Shown: piece after piece, positions 46,868 to 55,835 of the stretch | How the letters are laid out: each line of letters starts with the position of its first letter | Numbering within the stretch: the first letter of the stretch is position 1 | Source of the DNA: Pseudomonas capeferrum | Lineage (GTDB): Bacteria; Pseudomonadota; Gammaproteobacteria; Pseudomonadales; Pseudomonadaceae | Direction: 5' to 3' | DNA: 64,000 bases | Assembly: GCF_013523055.1 (NCBI RefSeq) | Contig: NZ_JAAMQM010000002.1 | Coordinates: 1-64,000 of the forward strand | Notes under the pieces: model-generated | Told to the model about the DNA's origin: nothing | Seen by the model: only the letters and a program-made list of their open reading frames with translations | Database searches by the model: none | Translations under genes and position numbers: made by a program

Positions 46868-48610
46868 TCAGAGCGTTGCCGTTCTACCCAATGCCGCGCC
46901 TGCCTCCAGATAGGCACCTGCCTGCTGCTCGATGACCAGCCTGCCACTGCGCGGTGCGGTTACCTGGGTTTCCATCTTCATCGCTTCCATCACCGCGATG
47001 ACGTCCCCGGCCACGACCTGGGCACCATCTTCCACCAGCCAGGCGTGCAGGTTGCCGGAAATGGGCGCCTGTACCTGGTCCTCACAGGGTGCGACAGGGT
47101 CGGTTACCGGGTTCGGTGCCGCCAACGACCGATCGGCCAGCGGCGTGAGGCTTTGCAGCAAGGCACTGGGCAGGCCCACCGCATGACGCTTGCCGTCGAT
47201 CTCGATGAAGGTGCGTAGCACGGCCGCATCCTCCACGGGCAGAGTCCGTGGGGCGAGGGTGACCCGTTCGGCGAAATCGGTTTCGATCCAGCGTGTGTGC
47301 ACGGCGAACCGGCCGGGGCCGGTAAAATCGTCATGGGCCATGACGGCCTGGTGGAAAGGCAGGACCGAGGCGACGCCTTCGATGCGGAACTCGGCCAGGG
47401 CGCGGCGGGCTCGTGCGATGGCCTGTTCGCGGGTAGCACCGCTGACGATCAGCTTGGCCATCATCGAATCGAACGTGCCAGGGATTCGCGAACCGCTGGT
47501 GACGCCGCTGTCCAGGCGTACGCCAGGGCCGGAGGGTGGCTGGAAGAGGCTGATCTGCCCGGGTGTCGGCAAGAAGCCCTTGCCCGCGTCTTCCGCGTTG
47601 ATCCGGAACTCGAAGCTGTGGCCGCGCGGGGCGGGTGTTTCGTCGAAGGACAGGGACAGGCCGTCGGCGATGCGCAGTTGCTCGATCACCAGATCGACGC
47701 CGGTGGTTTCCTCGGTGACCGGATGCTCGACCTGCAGGCGTGTGTTGACCTCGAGGAACGACAGGGTGCCGTCCTGGCTGAGCAGGAACTCCACCGTGCC
47801 GGCACCGACATAGCCCGCCTTGGCGCAGATGTCACGAGCGGCCTGGTGGATGCGTTGGCGCTGCTCGTCGCTGATGAAAGGCGCCGGCGCCTCTTCCACC
47901 AGTTTCTGGTTGCGGCGTTGCAGCGAGCAGTCGCGGGTGCCGACCACCACCACCTTGCCCTGCGTGTCGGCGAGGATCTGCGCCTCGATATGCCGAGGGC
48001 GATCGAGGAACTGTTCGACGAAGCACTCGCCACGGCCGAAGGCGGCTTGGGCTTCACGCACCGCCGAGGCGAACAGCTCGGCGACCTCGTCCAGGCGCCA
48101 GGCGACTTTCATGCCTCGTCCGCCGCCACCAAAAGCGGCCTTGATGGCAATCGGCAGGCCGTGCCGTTCGGCGAAGGCCAGCACCTCGGCCGCGCTTTCG
48201 ACGGGTCCGGGCGTACCGGCTACCAAAGGTGCGCCTACCTCCTGGGCCAGCTTGCGCGCCTGGACCTTGTCCCCCAGCACATCGATGGTCTGTGGCTTGG
48301 GGCCGACCCAGATCAGCCCCGCATCGAGCACCGCGCGGGCGAAATCGGCGCGTTCGGAAAGAAATCCGTAGCCAGGGTGCACCGCGTCCGCGCCGCTGCG
48401 CCTGGCGATGTCGAGCAGCTTGGCGATATCCAGATAAGTATCGGCCGGACGCTGGCCATCGAGCGAATAGGCTTCGTCGGCCAGGCTCACGTGCAGGGCA
48501 TCCATGTCGGCGTCGGCGTACACGGCCACGCAAGGCACGCCGTAGTCGCGGCAAGCGCGGGCGATGCGCACGGCGATTTCACCGCGGTTGGCGATCAGCA
48601 GTTTCTTCAT
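46868..48610 (-). CDS. Biotin carboxylase with C-terminal biotin carrier domain
   Basis: A 580-aa protein. The biotin carboxylase part opens [24 protein letters not shown]. It has HPGYGFLSE, the ATP loop [34 protein letters not shown] and [16 protein letters not shown]-terminal BCCP domain carries the biotinyl Lys in [12 protein letters not shown]. This AccC-plus-carrier layout occurs in acyl-CoA and urea carboxylases. No acyl-CoA carboxyltransferase gene is near. Instead the four-base overlap (ATGA) with pxpBC ties it to KipI/KipA domains, which form the carboxyltransferase of urea carboxylase. Confidence 0.88.
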   Translation of the reverse strand: MKKLLIANRGEIAVRIARACRDYGVPCVAVYADADMDALHVSLADEAYSLDGQRPADTYLDIAKLLDIARRSGADAVHPGYGFLSERADFARAVLDAGLIWVGPKPQTIDVLGDKVQARKLAQEVGAPLVAGTPGPVESAAEVLAFAERHGLPIAIKAAFGGGGRGMKVAWRLDEVAELFASAVREAQAAFGRGECFVEQFLDRPRHIEAQILADTQGKVVVVGTRDCSLQRRNQKLVEEAPAPFISDEQRQRIHQAARDICAKAGYVGAGTVEFLLSQDGTLSFLEVNTRLQVEHPVTEETTGVDLVIEQLRIADGLSLSFDETPAPRGHSFEFRINAEDAGKGFLPTPGQISLFQPPSGPGVRLDSGVTSGSRIPGTFDSMMAKLIVSGATREQAIARARRALAEFRIEGVASVLPFHQAVMAHDDFTGPGRFAVHTRWIETDFAERVTLAPRTLPVEDAAVLRTFIEIDGKRHAVGLPSALLQSLTPLADRSLAAPNPVTDPVAPCEDQVQAPISGNLHAWLVEDGAQVVAGDVIAVMEAMKMETQVTAPRSGRLVIEQQAGAYLEAGAALGRTATL

Positions 48611-50229
48611 GAGGGTTTCTTCGTATCGGCAGTTGAAAGAGAGGCTTCGGCGTCGGGTCGGATCTCACTGAACCTATCCAGCGGGTTGAAGCGGATCCGT
48701 GCGTTGACGGGTATCTGCCCGGCCAGGTCCAGATGGTGAGTGGCCACGGCGGCAATCACCGGGTAGCCGCCGGTCAGCGGATGATCCGCGAGAAACAGTA
48801 CCGGTTGACCGTTGGCGGGGACCTGGATGGATCCGACGGAGGTCCCTTCACTGGGCAGTTCCTGATCCTGGCTGCGCTCCAGTGGAGTTTCGCCGAGCAG
48901 ACGGATACCGACCCGGTTGGACTGCGCGGTGACACGCCAGGGCTGGCTGCTCAGACGATCGAGAGCGTCCTGGGTGAACCAGTCGCTGCGTGGTCCCATG
49001 ACGACGTCGAGCGTGACGATGTCGTCAGCGGTGGGCAGTTCGAAGGCCGGTGTTTCATCGAGCGACACGCCGGTGCCCGTGGCGGGCGCGGCGAACGGCA
49101 GACGATCACCGGCGGCGAGCACGGGTGGGCCGACCTGTGCCAGGGTATCGGTGGACAGGCTGCCCAGCACGGGCGCTACATCGAAGCCGCCGCGAATCGC
49201 CAGATAGCTGCGCAGCCCCGCTTTGGGTGAGCCAAGGCTGACGCGATCGCCATCGTCCAGTTCGATAGGCTGGTAGTTGCGCGGGTGCCAGCGCAAGCCG
49301 CTGGCGGTGGTGATGCTGATCGGCGTCTGCGCGCCAGTGACCGCGATCACGGCGCGGCCATGACAGACGAAGCTCAGGCCGCCGAGCACCGCTTCCACGC
49401 AGGCCATGTCCGAGCGGTTGCCCACCGCGCGATTGGCCGCTCGCAATGCGCTCCGGTCCAGGGCACCGGAAGCGGCTACACCCTGGCTGGTCTGGCCGAC
49501 GCGGCCAAGATCCTGCAATACACTTTGCAAGCCAGGGGTGATGATTTCCAGATACGTATCGCTTGCCGTCGTGAAAGCGTGTTCTGCGTGCCGAGGGGGC
49601 GGGAGACCCGCGCCGGGAAGCGGCCCGGCATCGATGAAGCGGACCCGGTAGCCAGGGCGCAGCAGGGCCGGTTCAGGACGGGCCAGGTCCCACATCTGCA
49701 AGGGCGTGACGCCGATGATCTGCCAGCCACCGGGGCTGGCTTGTGGATAGACGCCGCTGAAATCGCCCGCCAAGGCGACCGCGCCTGCCGGTATGCGGGT
49801 ACGCGGGGTTTTCTTGCGAGGCACCTGAAAGCCGGCGCCGCCGGTGAGGTAGGCAAAGCCTGGAGCAAACCCGCAGAAGGCCACGCTGTAGTCGCTGCCG
49901 GTATGCCTGCGGATGACCTCTTCACGGCTGATGTCCAACAGGCTGGCAACCTCGTCGAGGTCCTCCCCCGTGTAGTGCACGGGAATCTCGACACGGCGCT
50001 CGTCGCGAACACTGCGATGGCTCAGGTCACGGGCAGCGATCCGGTTGACCAGGGCCTGGCGCTCGATGGCGCTGGGACGGAACTGGATCAGCAGCGTCCG
50101 GGCCGCGGGAATGACGTCTTCCACGCCGGGGATGGGCTCGGCCACCAGAGCATCGAACAGCGCCAGCGTCTCGTCGAGGTCGCTCAGTTCGACGAGCAGA
50201 GCGTCAAAGTTGACCGGTAGAAAGCGCAC
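48607..50229 (-). CDS. PxpB-PxpC (KipI-KipA) fusion, lactam/amide carboxyltransferase-like
   Basis: A 540-aa fusion. The N-terminal KipI/PxpB domain (about 1-210) shows [37 protein letters not shown] and [29 protein letters not shown]. The C-terminal KipA/PxpC domain (about 225-520) shows [41 protein letters not shown] and [28 protein letters not shown]. In E. coli separate PxpB and PxpC join PxpA as 5-oxoprolinase; in urea carboxylase the same domains transfer the carboxyl group. The start is GTG 50229 with AGGAG upstream. Confidence 0.9.
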   Translation of the reverse strand: MRFLPVNFDALLVELSDLDETLALFDALVAEPIPGVEDVIPAARTLLIQFRPSAIERQALVNRIAARDLSHRSVRDERRVEIPVHYTGEDLDEVASLLDISREEVIRRHTGSDYSVAFCGFAPGFAYLTGGAGFQVPRKKTPRTRIPAGAVALAGDFSGVYPQASPGGWQIIGVTPLQMWDLARPEPALLRPGYRVRFIDAGPLPGAGLPPPRHAEHAFTTASDTYLEIITPGLQSVLQDLGRVGQTSQGVAASGALDRSALRAANRAVGNRSDMACVEAVLGGLSFVCHGRAVIAVTGAQTPISITTASGLRWHPRNYQPIELDDGDRVSLGSPKAGLRSYLAIRGGFDVAPVLGSLSTDTLAQVGPPVLAAGDRLPFAAPATGTGVSLDETPAFELPTADDIVTLDVVMGPRSDWFTQDALDRLSSQPWRVTAQSNRVGIRLLGETPLERSQDQELPSEGTSVGSIQVPANGQPVLFLADHPLTGGYPVIAAVATHHLDLAGQIPVNARIRFNPLDRFSEIRPDAEASLSTADTKKPS

Positions 50230-50238
50230 GGCAGTCTC

Positions 50239-51045
50239 CTAGACGTGGTACGTGCTGTCGGGCACGTCGGTGATGAACATGTGTCCGGGCGAATGGGTGA
50301 TGGCAAACGGCACGCCGGAGGCCATGACCGCCGCCTGAGGCGTCACACCACAAGCCCAGAACACCGGTACTTCACCGGGTTCGATACGTACGGCGTCGCC
50401 GAAATCGGGACGCTCCAGGGCCTTGATACCCAGCAGTGCGGGCTCGCCAATGTGTACCGGGGCGCCATGGACTGATGGATAACGTCCGGAGATACCGACC
50501 GCGTCGGCCACGCGGTCCGCCGGGATCGGCCGCATGGACACCACCATTTCACCCTGCAGACGCCCGGCCGGGCGACAGGCACGGTTGGTCCGGTACATCG
50601 GGACATTGCAGCCATCGGCGATATGGCGCACTTCGATACCGGCCTCCTGCAGACCCGTCTCAAAGGTGAAGCTGCAGCCGATCAGAAAGGCCACCATCTC
50701 GTCATTTTCCGCCCAGGCTTGGGTGGCATCGCTGACTTCCTCGGTCAGCTGCCCATCCCGCCAGATGCGGTACAGCGGAAGGTCTGTGCGCAGGTCGGCC
50801 CCTTCGGCGAGGACGGTGCTCGGGCTGCCGGCCTCGGTGACGTCCAGGATCGGGCAGGCCTTCGGGTTGCGCTGGGCGTACAGGAGGAAGTCGTAGGCCC
50901 AGGCGCGTGGCAGGGCAATCAGGTTGGCCTGGGTCATGCCCGGTGCGATGCCGGCGGTCGGGTTGATCTGGCCGCCACGATATTGCGCGCGCGCCTGGCG
51001 AGCGGCGGCGATAGCTGTCTGGCGGGCATGTTCGAGTGCGTTCAT
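50239..51045 (-). CDS. DUF1445 putative hydro-lyase (D-glutamate cyclase-like)
   Basis: A 268-aa protein of the DUF1445 family, whose mammalian relative is D-glutamate cyclase, forming 5-oxo-D-proline. Seen are [79 protein letters not shown] and [33 protein letters not shown]. It overlaps pxpA by four bases and is ten from pxpBC. Its presence suggests substrates related to pyroglutamate, possibly D-forms. Confidence 0.87.
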   Translation of the reverse strand: MNALEHARQTAIAAARQARAQYRGGQINPTAGIAPGMTQANLIALPRAWAYDFLLYAQRNPKACPILDVTEAGSPSTVLAEGADLRTDLPLYRIWRDGQLTEEVSDATQAWAENDEMVAFLIGCSFTFETGLQEAGIEVRHIADGCNVPMYRTNRACRPAGRLQGEMVVSMRPIPADRVADAVGISGRYPSVHGAPVHIGEPALLGIKALERPDFGDAVRIEPGEVPVFWACGVTPQAAVMASGVPFAITHSPGHMFITDVPDSTYHV

Positions 51046-51812
51046 CGGAGTGCTCCAGCAAATGGGGCCAAGGTAATGTTGGCGAGCTCGAAGACGCGGC
51101 GCAGTTCGCGGGCCATGTCTACCGCGGCGGGGCTGTCGCCATGCACACAGATAGAGTCGGCGTTGATGTGGGTCAGGCTGCCATCAATGGCCTCGATCAT
51201 GCCGTCCTCGACCAGGCGCAGCATGCGCCGTGCAACGATTTTCGGATCATGCAGCACCGCGCCCGGCTCACGCCGTGAGACCAGGGTGCCTTGTGGGGTA
51301 TAGGCACGATCAGCAAAGGCTTCGGCGACACAGTGCAGGCCTTCGTTACGTGCCAGCTCGAGCAGGCTGGAACCGGCCAGACCTACCAGGATCAGGCCGG
51401 GATCGACCGCGCGAATGGCTTCGATCACCGCCAGCCCTTGCCTGCGGTCGTGGGCAATGGTGTTGTACAGGGCGCCGTGCGGCTTCACATAGCGCACGTG
51501 GGTGCCCGCAGCCGTGGCCAGACCCTGTAGGGCGCCGATCTGGTAGATCACGTCGGCGGTCAGCTCATCGCTGGCCACGTCCATGTTGCGTCGGCCGAAA
51601 CCGACCTTGTCGGGATAGGACACATGGGCCCCGATGGCGACGTTCTTTCGGTGCGCGGCCTTCAGCGTGCGCAGGATGCCGGCCGGATCGCCCGCATGGA
51701 AACCGCAGGCGACATTGGCGCTGGTCACCACCTCGAGCATCGCGGCATCGTCACCCATGCGCCATTGGCCGTAGCTTTCGCCCAGGTCGCTGTTGATATC
51801 TATGGTTGGCAT
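51042..51812 (-). CDS. pxpA: PxpA, LamB/YcsF family 5-oxoprolinase subunit
   Basis: A 256-aa LamB/YcsF protein with [97 protein letters not shown] and [15 protein letters not shown]. These His/Asp/Glu sites are the conserved metal or catalytic groups. It opens the pyroglutamate ring together with PxpB and PxpC. The start at 51812 fits; seven more codons are open upstream. Confidence 0.92.
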   Translation of the reverse strand: MPTIDINSDLGESYGQWRMGDDAAMLEVVTSANVACGFHAGDPAGILRTLKAAHRKNVAIGAHVSYPDKVGFGRRNMDVASDELTADVIYQIGALQGLATAAGTHVRYVKPHGALYNTIAHDRRQGLAVIEAIRAVDPGLILVGLAGSSLLELARNEGLHCVAEAFADRAYTPQGTLVSRREPGAVLHDPKIVARRMLRLVEDGMIEAIDGSLTHINADSICVHGDSPAAVDMARELRRVFELANITLAPFAGALR

Positions 51813-51839
51813 TGTCGATAGTCCTTTGTGCATTCAGGT

Positions 51840-53075
51840 TCAGGCCACGTCGAGGAAGGCGAAGATCGGTCCCGCGGAAATCACCGCCATGTACCAGGTC
51901 AGCGCGCAGGTCAGGCCGCCGAGCACCAGCAACCAGCGCGGGTAGTGGTAACCGTCCATGAGGTCGGAGCGGCACCAGCCCACGTAGATGAAGATGCTCA
52001 GGCCGATAGGCAGTATCAGCCCATTGAAGCCGCCCGCGAAGAGCAGCAGCGCGGCGGGAGGGGTGCCCAGGAGCAGGAAGATCGCCAGGGACAGCGAGAT
52101 GAATACCACCGTGGCACGGTTGCGCGTCCGTTCGGTGATGGACGGCTGGAACACGGTCACGAACGAGATCGAGGTATAGGCGGCGCCGATGACACTGGTG
52201 ATACCCGCCGCCCAGAGGATCAACCCGAAGGCACGCAGGCCGAATTGGCCAGCCGCCGCCTGGAAGGCCTGTGCCGCCGGATTGGCGCCCTGGCCCGAGG
52301 TGTCGATCACCACCCCGCTGGCGACGACGCCGAGGATGGCCAGGAACAGGATGTAGCGCATGGCGCCCGTGACCAGGATGCCGGTGAGGGCGGCCCTGGT
52401 GACCGCCTGGAGGTTTTCCACGCCGGTCGTGCCGCGGTCCAGCAGGCGATGGGCACCCGCGTAGGTGATGTAGCCGCCGACGGTACCGCCGACGATGGTG
52501 GTGATGGAGGCGAAGTTGATCTGGTCCGGCAGCACGGTCTGGTACAGCGCCTGACCCAGCGGCGGGTTGGAGGCGAAGGCCACGAACAGGGTCAGGGCGA
52601 TCATCGTGACGCCCAGCACGATCATGATCCTGTCGACGGCGACACCCGCCCGATGGGAAAGGAATATGCCGATGGCCACCAATGCGCTCAGCCCACCACC
52701 CCATTTGGCGTCGATCCCCATCAGCGCGTTCAGGCCCAGGCCCGCCCCCGCGATGTTGCCGACGTTGAAGATCAGCCCGCCGAAGATCACCAGGACGGCC
52801 AGCAGGTAGCCGCTGCCGGGAACGGTCGCATTGGCGATGTCGGAAGCGCGCATGCGCGTAAGGGTCACGATGCGCCAGACGTTCAGTTGCACGACGAAGT
52901 CGATGAGGATCGAGGCGAGGATGCCAAAGGCGAAAGCGGCACCGATGGTGGCCGTGAAGGTCGCTGTCTGGGTGATGAAACCAGGACCGATGGCCGAGGT
53001 GGCCATGAGAAATACGGCCGCGAGTAGCGACGATTGGCGGGATCTGGCGAATTCGCCGGTGCTCTTGGCCTGCAT
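51840..53075 (-). CDS. NRAMP-family transporter of the pxp operon
   Basis: A 411-aa membrane protein with about 11 helices. The N-terminal MATSAIGPGFITQTATFTATIGAAFAFG replaces the metal-binding D-P-G-N of true NRAMPs with S-A-I-G-P-G, and the TM6 segment AAGITSVIGAAYTS lacks the usual M-P-H. So it is an NRAMP-related protein that has lost the metal site and probably carries an organic substrate, consistent with being first gene in a 5-oxoproline-type operon. It is divergent from a GntR regulator. Confidence 0.82.
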   Translation of the reverse strand: MQAKSTGEFARSRQSSLLAAVFLMATSAIGPGFITQTATFTATIGAAFAFGILASILIDFVVQLNVWRIVTLTRMRASDIANATVPGSGYLLAVLVIFGGLIFNVGNIAGAGLGLNALMGIDAKWGGGLSALVAIGIFLSHRAGVAVDRIMIVLGVTMIALTLFVAFASNPPLGQALYQTVLPDQINFASITTIVGGTVGGYITYAGAHRLLDRGTTGVENLQAVTRAALTGILVTGAMRYILFLAILGVVASGVVIDTSGQGANPAAQAFQAAAGQFGLRAFGLILWAAGITSVIGAAYTSISFVTVFQPSITERTRNRATVVFISLSLAIFLLLGTPPAALLLFAGGFNGLILPIGLSIFIYVGWCRSDLMDGYHYPRWLLVLGGLTCALTWYMAVISAGPIFAFLDVA

Positions 53076-53176
53076 GCAGCGCTCCTGGGTAAGTGAATTA
53101 CGTAGGCTGTATGTCAGGCAATCTGCGTGCCATTGTCAGTCTTTATGCAAAAAATCGTTTATTCATGTATGTTGAA

Positions 53177-53187
53177 TTGTTGAACAA
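53177..53187. promoter_or_regulatory. Palindrome ttgttgaacaa, candidate GntR operator
   Basis: A perfect 11-bp palindrome in the 268-bp divergent region between the NRAMP-like gene and the GntR gene. The region is AT-rich around it. No other gene is seen there. Confidence 0.4.
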
Positions 53188-53343
53188 AGCCAGCTTTATT
53201 GATCAGCTATTGCACCTTTTTGTTACCTCTCCACTCACCGCGGGTAACGCCATGGTGCGTCCAGTGACAGCCAACGATGCTTGCCTAAGGCCGCATACTC
53301 GAAGACCATCTGCCTTTTCCAGGCCTACTGCGTGTGACGATCG

Positions 53344-54006
53344 ATGAAAAAAGATTCCCTCGATAATCTGCCCACTCTCGGTGAAACCATCACTGCGGAA
53401 ATCCGCCGCAAGCTGGTCGAGGGTGAGCTGGCGCCGGGGCAGCGCCTGTCCGAGGCCGCGCTGAGCGAGAGCCTGAAGATCTCGCGCAACACCCTGCGCG
53501 AAGCGTTTCGCATGCTGACCCATGAGGGCTTGCTCAGGCATGAGCCCAATCGAGGTGTGTTCGTCGCGGTACCGGACATGGGCTCGATCATCGACATCTA
53601 CCGCGCGCGACGTTTCGTCGAGTGCCAGGCGCTGTCACAGGCCTATCCCAAGCACCCGGCGGTGGAGCGCATGCGCGAGTCCGTGGCCGTGGCGATGCGG
53701 TGCGCCGAGGCCCAGGACTGGGGAGGGGTGGGCACGGCGAACATGGCCTTTCACGCGGCCATTGTCGAACTGGCCGACAGCCCGCGCTTGAATACCTTCT
53801 ATGCCCACCTGTCCGCGGAACTGCGCCTGGTCTTCGGGCTACTCAACGATCCGGAGTTCATTCATGCGCCCTATATCGACATGAACACCGCGATTCTCCA
53901 GCGGCTCGTGGCAGGGCGCCCGGCAGAGGCCGCGGCGGCGCTGGAGGCTTATCTGGTGCAGTCCGAGCGGACTGTGCTAGCGGCGTATGCACGGCGTGGG
54001 GGGTGA
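53344..54006 (+). CDS. GntR/FadR-type regulator of the pxp operon
   Basis: A 220-aa GntR regulator. The winged HTH reads TITAEIRRKLVEGELAPGQRLSEAALSESLKISRNTLREAFRMLTHEGLL. A C-terminal FCD helical domain follows with DIYRARRFVECQAL, MAFHAAIVELADSPRLNTFYAHL and DMNTAILQRLVAGRP. The His residues in F-H and Asp in the first helix fit a metal/carboxylate effector site. Divergence from the NRAMP/pxp operon makes it the likely local repressor. Confidence 0.88.
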   Translation: MKKDSLDNLPTLGETITAEIRRKLVEGELAPGQRLSEAALSESLKISRNTLREAFRMLTHEGLLRHEPNRGVFVAVPDMGSIIDIYRARRFVECQALSQAYPKHPAVERMRESVAVAMRCAEAQDWGGVGTANMAFHAAIVELADSPRLNTFYAHLSAELRLVFGLLNDPEFIHAPYIDMNTAILQRLVAGRPAEAAAALEAYLVQSERTVLAAYARRGG

Positions 54007-54120
54007 GGTGTCGCGGGCGATGCGCAACCTGTGGGGCTGATCCCTCTAAAGCTCTTCACGTCTGGTGAGAGCTGCTAAAGCCTGTCATCAAAGTGAACGG
54101 CTCCCTTAACGGCCTGCCAA

Positions 54121-54663
54121 TCAAGAGAATGCAATTCGCAGATTCCCGATCACCTCTTCAATGGACGGTCCTTGAGCAGCAGGTGGCGTAGGACTTTCGC
54201 CAAACTCCCGCCAAATGAACAACGTCAACTCTGCACCATCCGTCAGCGAGTATGGGGTATGGGCTGACCCGAACGTTTCAAGCAGCCTGTATTTCGCATC
54301 GCTCCAGAACAGGGCTTCGACCCATGGGTAGACTGGAATGAAGTGAAAATGGATAGGCAGGTCTGGCTCATGGCCAAAGCGGCTGATGTAGAGACGTTTG
54401 GGTCGCAGTTGCCGCTCAAGGATCTGCTGGGTTCTAGCAAGCAAAGGGCCAAGCTCGGCCAACGCCTCCGGCGCTAGCTGGGCCAATGAGCTGGCTTGGG
54501 TCTTGGCGCCCAACATCAGATAGCCGGGAAGCGTACTGGCCAGATGGTGATTGATGATCCAGTGTTCAGTCTCATGAACGATAAAGTGCGGTGCGATTTC
54601 CATGTTGGCGCAGCCATCCTCAATATGCGCCGGCAGGGTGCCTAGGGTTTTCAGAAAGCTCAA
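54121..54663 (-). CDS. HIT-family hydrolase-like protein
   Basis: A protein of 180 aa (or 160 aa if it starts at ATG 54603). MEIAPHFIVHETEHWIINHHLASTLPGYLMLGAKTQ and the histidine triad region LPIHFHFIPVYPWVEALFW fit HIT nucleotide hydrolases, though the triad reads H-F-H-F-I rather than strict H-x-H-x-H. The start at 54663 is TTG with no clear ribosome site. It follows ridA on the same strand by 60 bp and may be the operon's last gene. Confidence 0.65.
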   Translation of the reverse strand: MSFLKTLGTLPAHIEDGCANMEIAPHFIVHETEHWIINHHLASTLPGYLMLGAKTQASSLAQLAPEALAELGPLLARTQQILERQLRPKRLYISRFGHEPDLPIHFHFIPVYPWVEALFWSDAKYRLLETFGSAHTPYSLTDGAELTLFIWREFGESPTPPAAQGPSIEEVIGNLRIAFS

Positions 54664-54723
54664 CTACCCAATCAGCGCGCGCTAATTGTCACCAGCATTC
54701 CTCACCCACTCAAGGCACGCGTT

Positions 54724-55107
54724 TCACGCGACCTGCGGCAAGCAGGCATACACCACCATTTCGACCAGCATCTCCTCGCGTGCGAGCCCCGCCACCACGA
54801 CTGCGGCACGGTTGGGGTAAGGGGCCTGGAAGTACTGCGCATACACACCATTGACCGTTGCCAGGTAACTACGATCGGTGACATAGATCAATACCTGAGT
54901 CACGGCGTCCATCGAACTACCTGCGGCTTCCAGGGTATGACGCAGGTTGTCCAGGGTCTGGCGAGCCTGCGCTTCAATGCCGCCGGCGACCACCTGGCCG
55001 TGGGTATCTATCGGGATCTGTGCGGTGTAAAGCGTACCGTTGCCCACGACAGCCCACTCTAGCGGAGCTTTGGATGCGAACAGGTCGGTCTTGATGGCGT
55101 ATTTCAT
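54724..55107 (-). CDS. RidA (YjgF/YER057c) family enamine/imine deaminase
   Basis: A 127-aa RidA-fold protein. GNGTLYTAQIPIDTHGQVVAGGIEAQARQTLDNLRHTLEAAGSSMDAVTQVLIYVTD matches the family core, followed by YPNRAAVVVAGLAREEMLVEMVVYA. The catalytic Arg of archetypal RidA (in P-x-R-x-x) corresponds to P-N-R. It normally hydrolyses reactive imines from amino-acid chemistry. Its place 33 bp after the DUF3726 gene suggests imines arise in this operon's pathway. Confidence 0.88.
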   Translation of the reverse strand: MKYAIKTDLFASKAPLEWAVVGNGTLYTAQIPIDTHGQVVAGGIEAQARQTLDNLRHTLEAAGSSMDAVTQVLIYVTDRSYLATVNGVYAQYFQAPYPNRAAVVVAGLAREEMLVEMVVYACLPQVA

Positions 55108-55140
55108 GGGTGTATTCCTGAGTAAGATGGGCGAGACGTG

Positions 55141-55833
55141 TCAGTCGATATCGCTGCCGCCACCCGCGCCGTTGCGTCGCGAGGCTTCGGTGCTTTCGAC
55201 CAGAACCTGTTCCGCCAACTGCTTGAGCCGCAGCCATGTGGCTTCGTGGACGCTGAAACCCTGCGCAAGCGCGGCGTGCGCGCTGGCCTGAGGGCGAGCA
55301 GGTGTTGCCGGGCGGCTGAAGATGACAGTGATGCTTTGCTCCACGTCCTCGGCGCAAGATCGCTCTTCGATGTGCAGGTCAGGACAGCCGTTGCCTGCGC
55401 GAAAGGACGCAATGCGAACTTGCCTGGCATCGCCCCAGCGCGCTTGAACATCCAGTCCCAGCTCAGCGACCCGCCCCAGATAACCGAGCAACAGGAGTCG
55501 GTTGTGGCATTGATGGATCTGCAACACGGCCTGGCCGCCACGCAGCGCTTTGCTCAGCGCGAACTCCACTACGGTCGCCGCACAACGCAGCACGCTCTGG
55601 CCCTTGGCATCGATCACCAGGAGGACGCTATCTTCATAACGCAGGGCGAAGGGCTTTTCAGCTTCGCTCTGCAGGTAGTCCAAGGCCTTTTCGAGTGCCC
55701 CGATGCCGTCCAGCCCTTGCAGTTGCAGCCAGCCGACCATGTCGGCGGCGTCCTCGCAATCGCCGGCGGCAAATCCCATGCCTTCGAAGGCCTTGCGGCA
55801 CATCACCTGGATTTCGTTGAGGGATACGCGCAT
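55141..55833 (-). CDS. DUF3726 family protein
   Basis: A 230-aa protein. The N-terminal VSLNEIQVMCRKAFEGMGFAAGDCEDAADMVGWLQLQGLDG matches the DUF3726 signature, which has no assigned function. The rest is moderately conserved with AALAQGFSVHEATWLRLKQLAEQVLVEST at the end. No signal peptide or membrane helix. It starts two bases after the stop of the upstream 572-aa protein gene, so the two are translated together. Probably the two proteins act as a pair. Confidence 0.78.
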   Translation of the reverse strand: MRVSLNEIQVMCRKAFEGMGFAAGDCEDAADMVGWLQLQGLDGIGALEKALDYLQSEAEKPFALRYEDSVLLVIDAKGQSVLRCAATVVEFALSKALRGGQAVLQIHQCHNRLLLLGYLGRVAELGLDVQARWGDARQVRIASFRAGNGCPDLHIEERSCAEDVEQSITVIFSRPATPARPQASAHAALAQGFSVHEATWLRLKQLAEQVLVESTEASRRNGAGGGSDID

Positions 55834-55835
55834 GT

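Noticed and set aside
51828..53027. 399-aa plus-strand frame opposite the NRAMP-like gene
   Set aside because: Highly charged, low-complexity translation typical of an antisense frame; the NRAMP-like protein on the other strand is clear.
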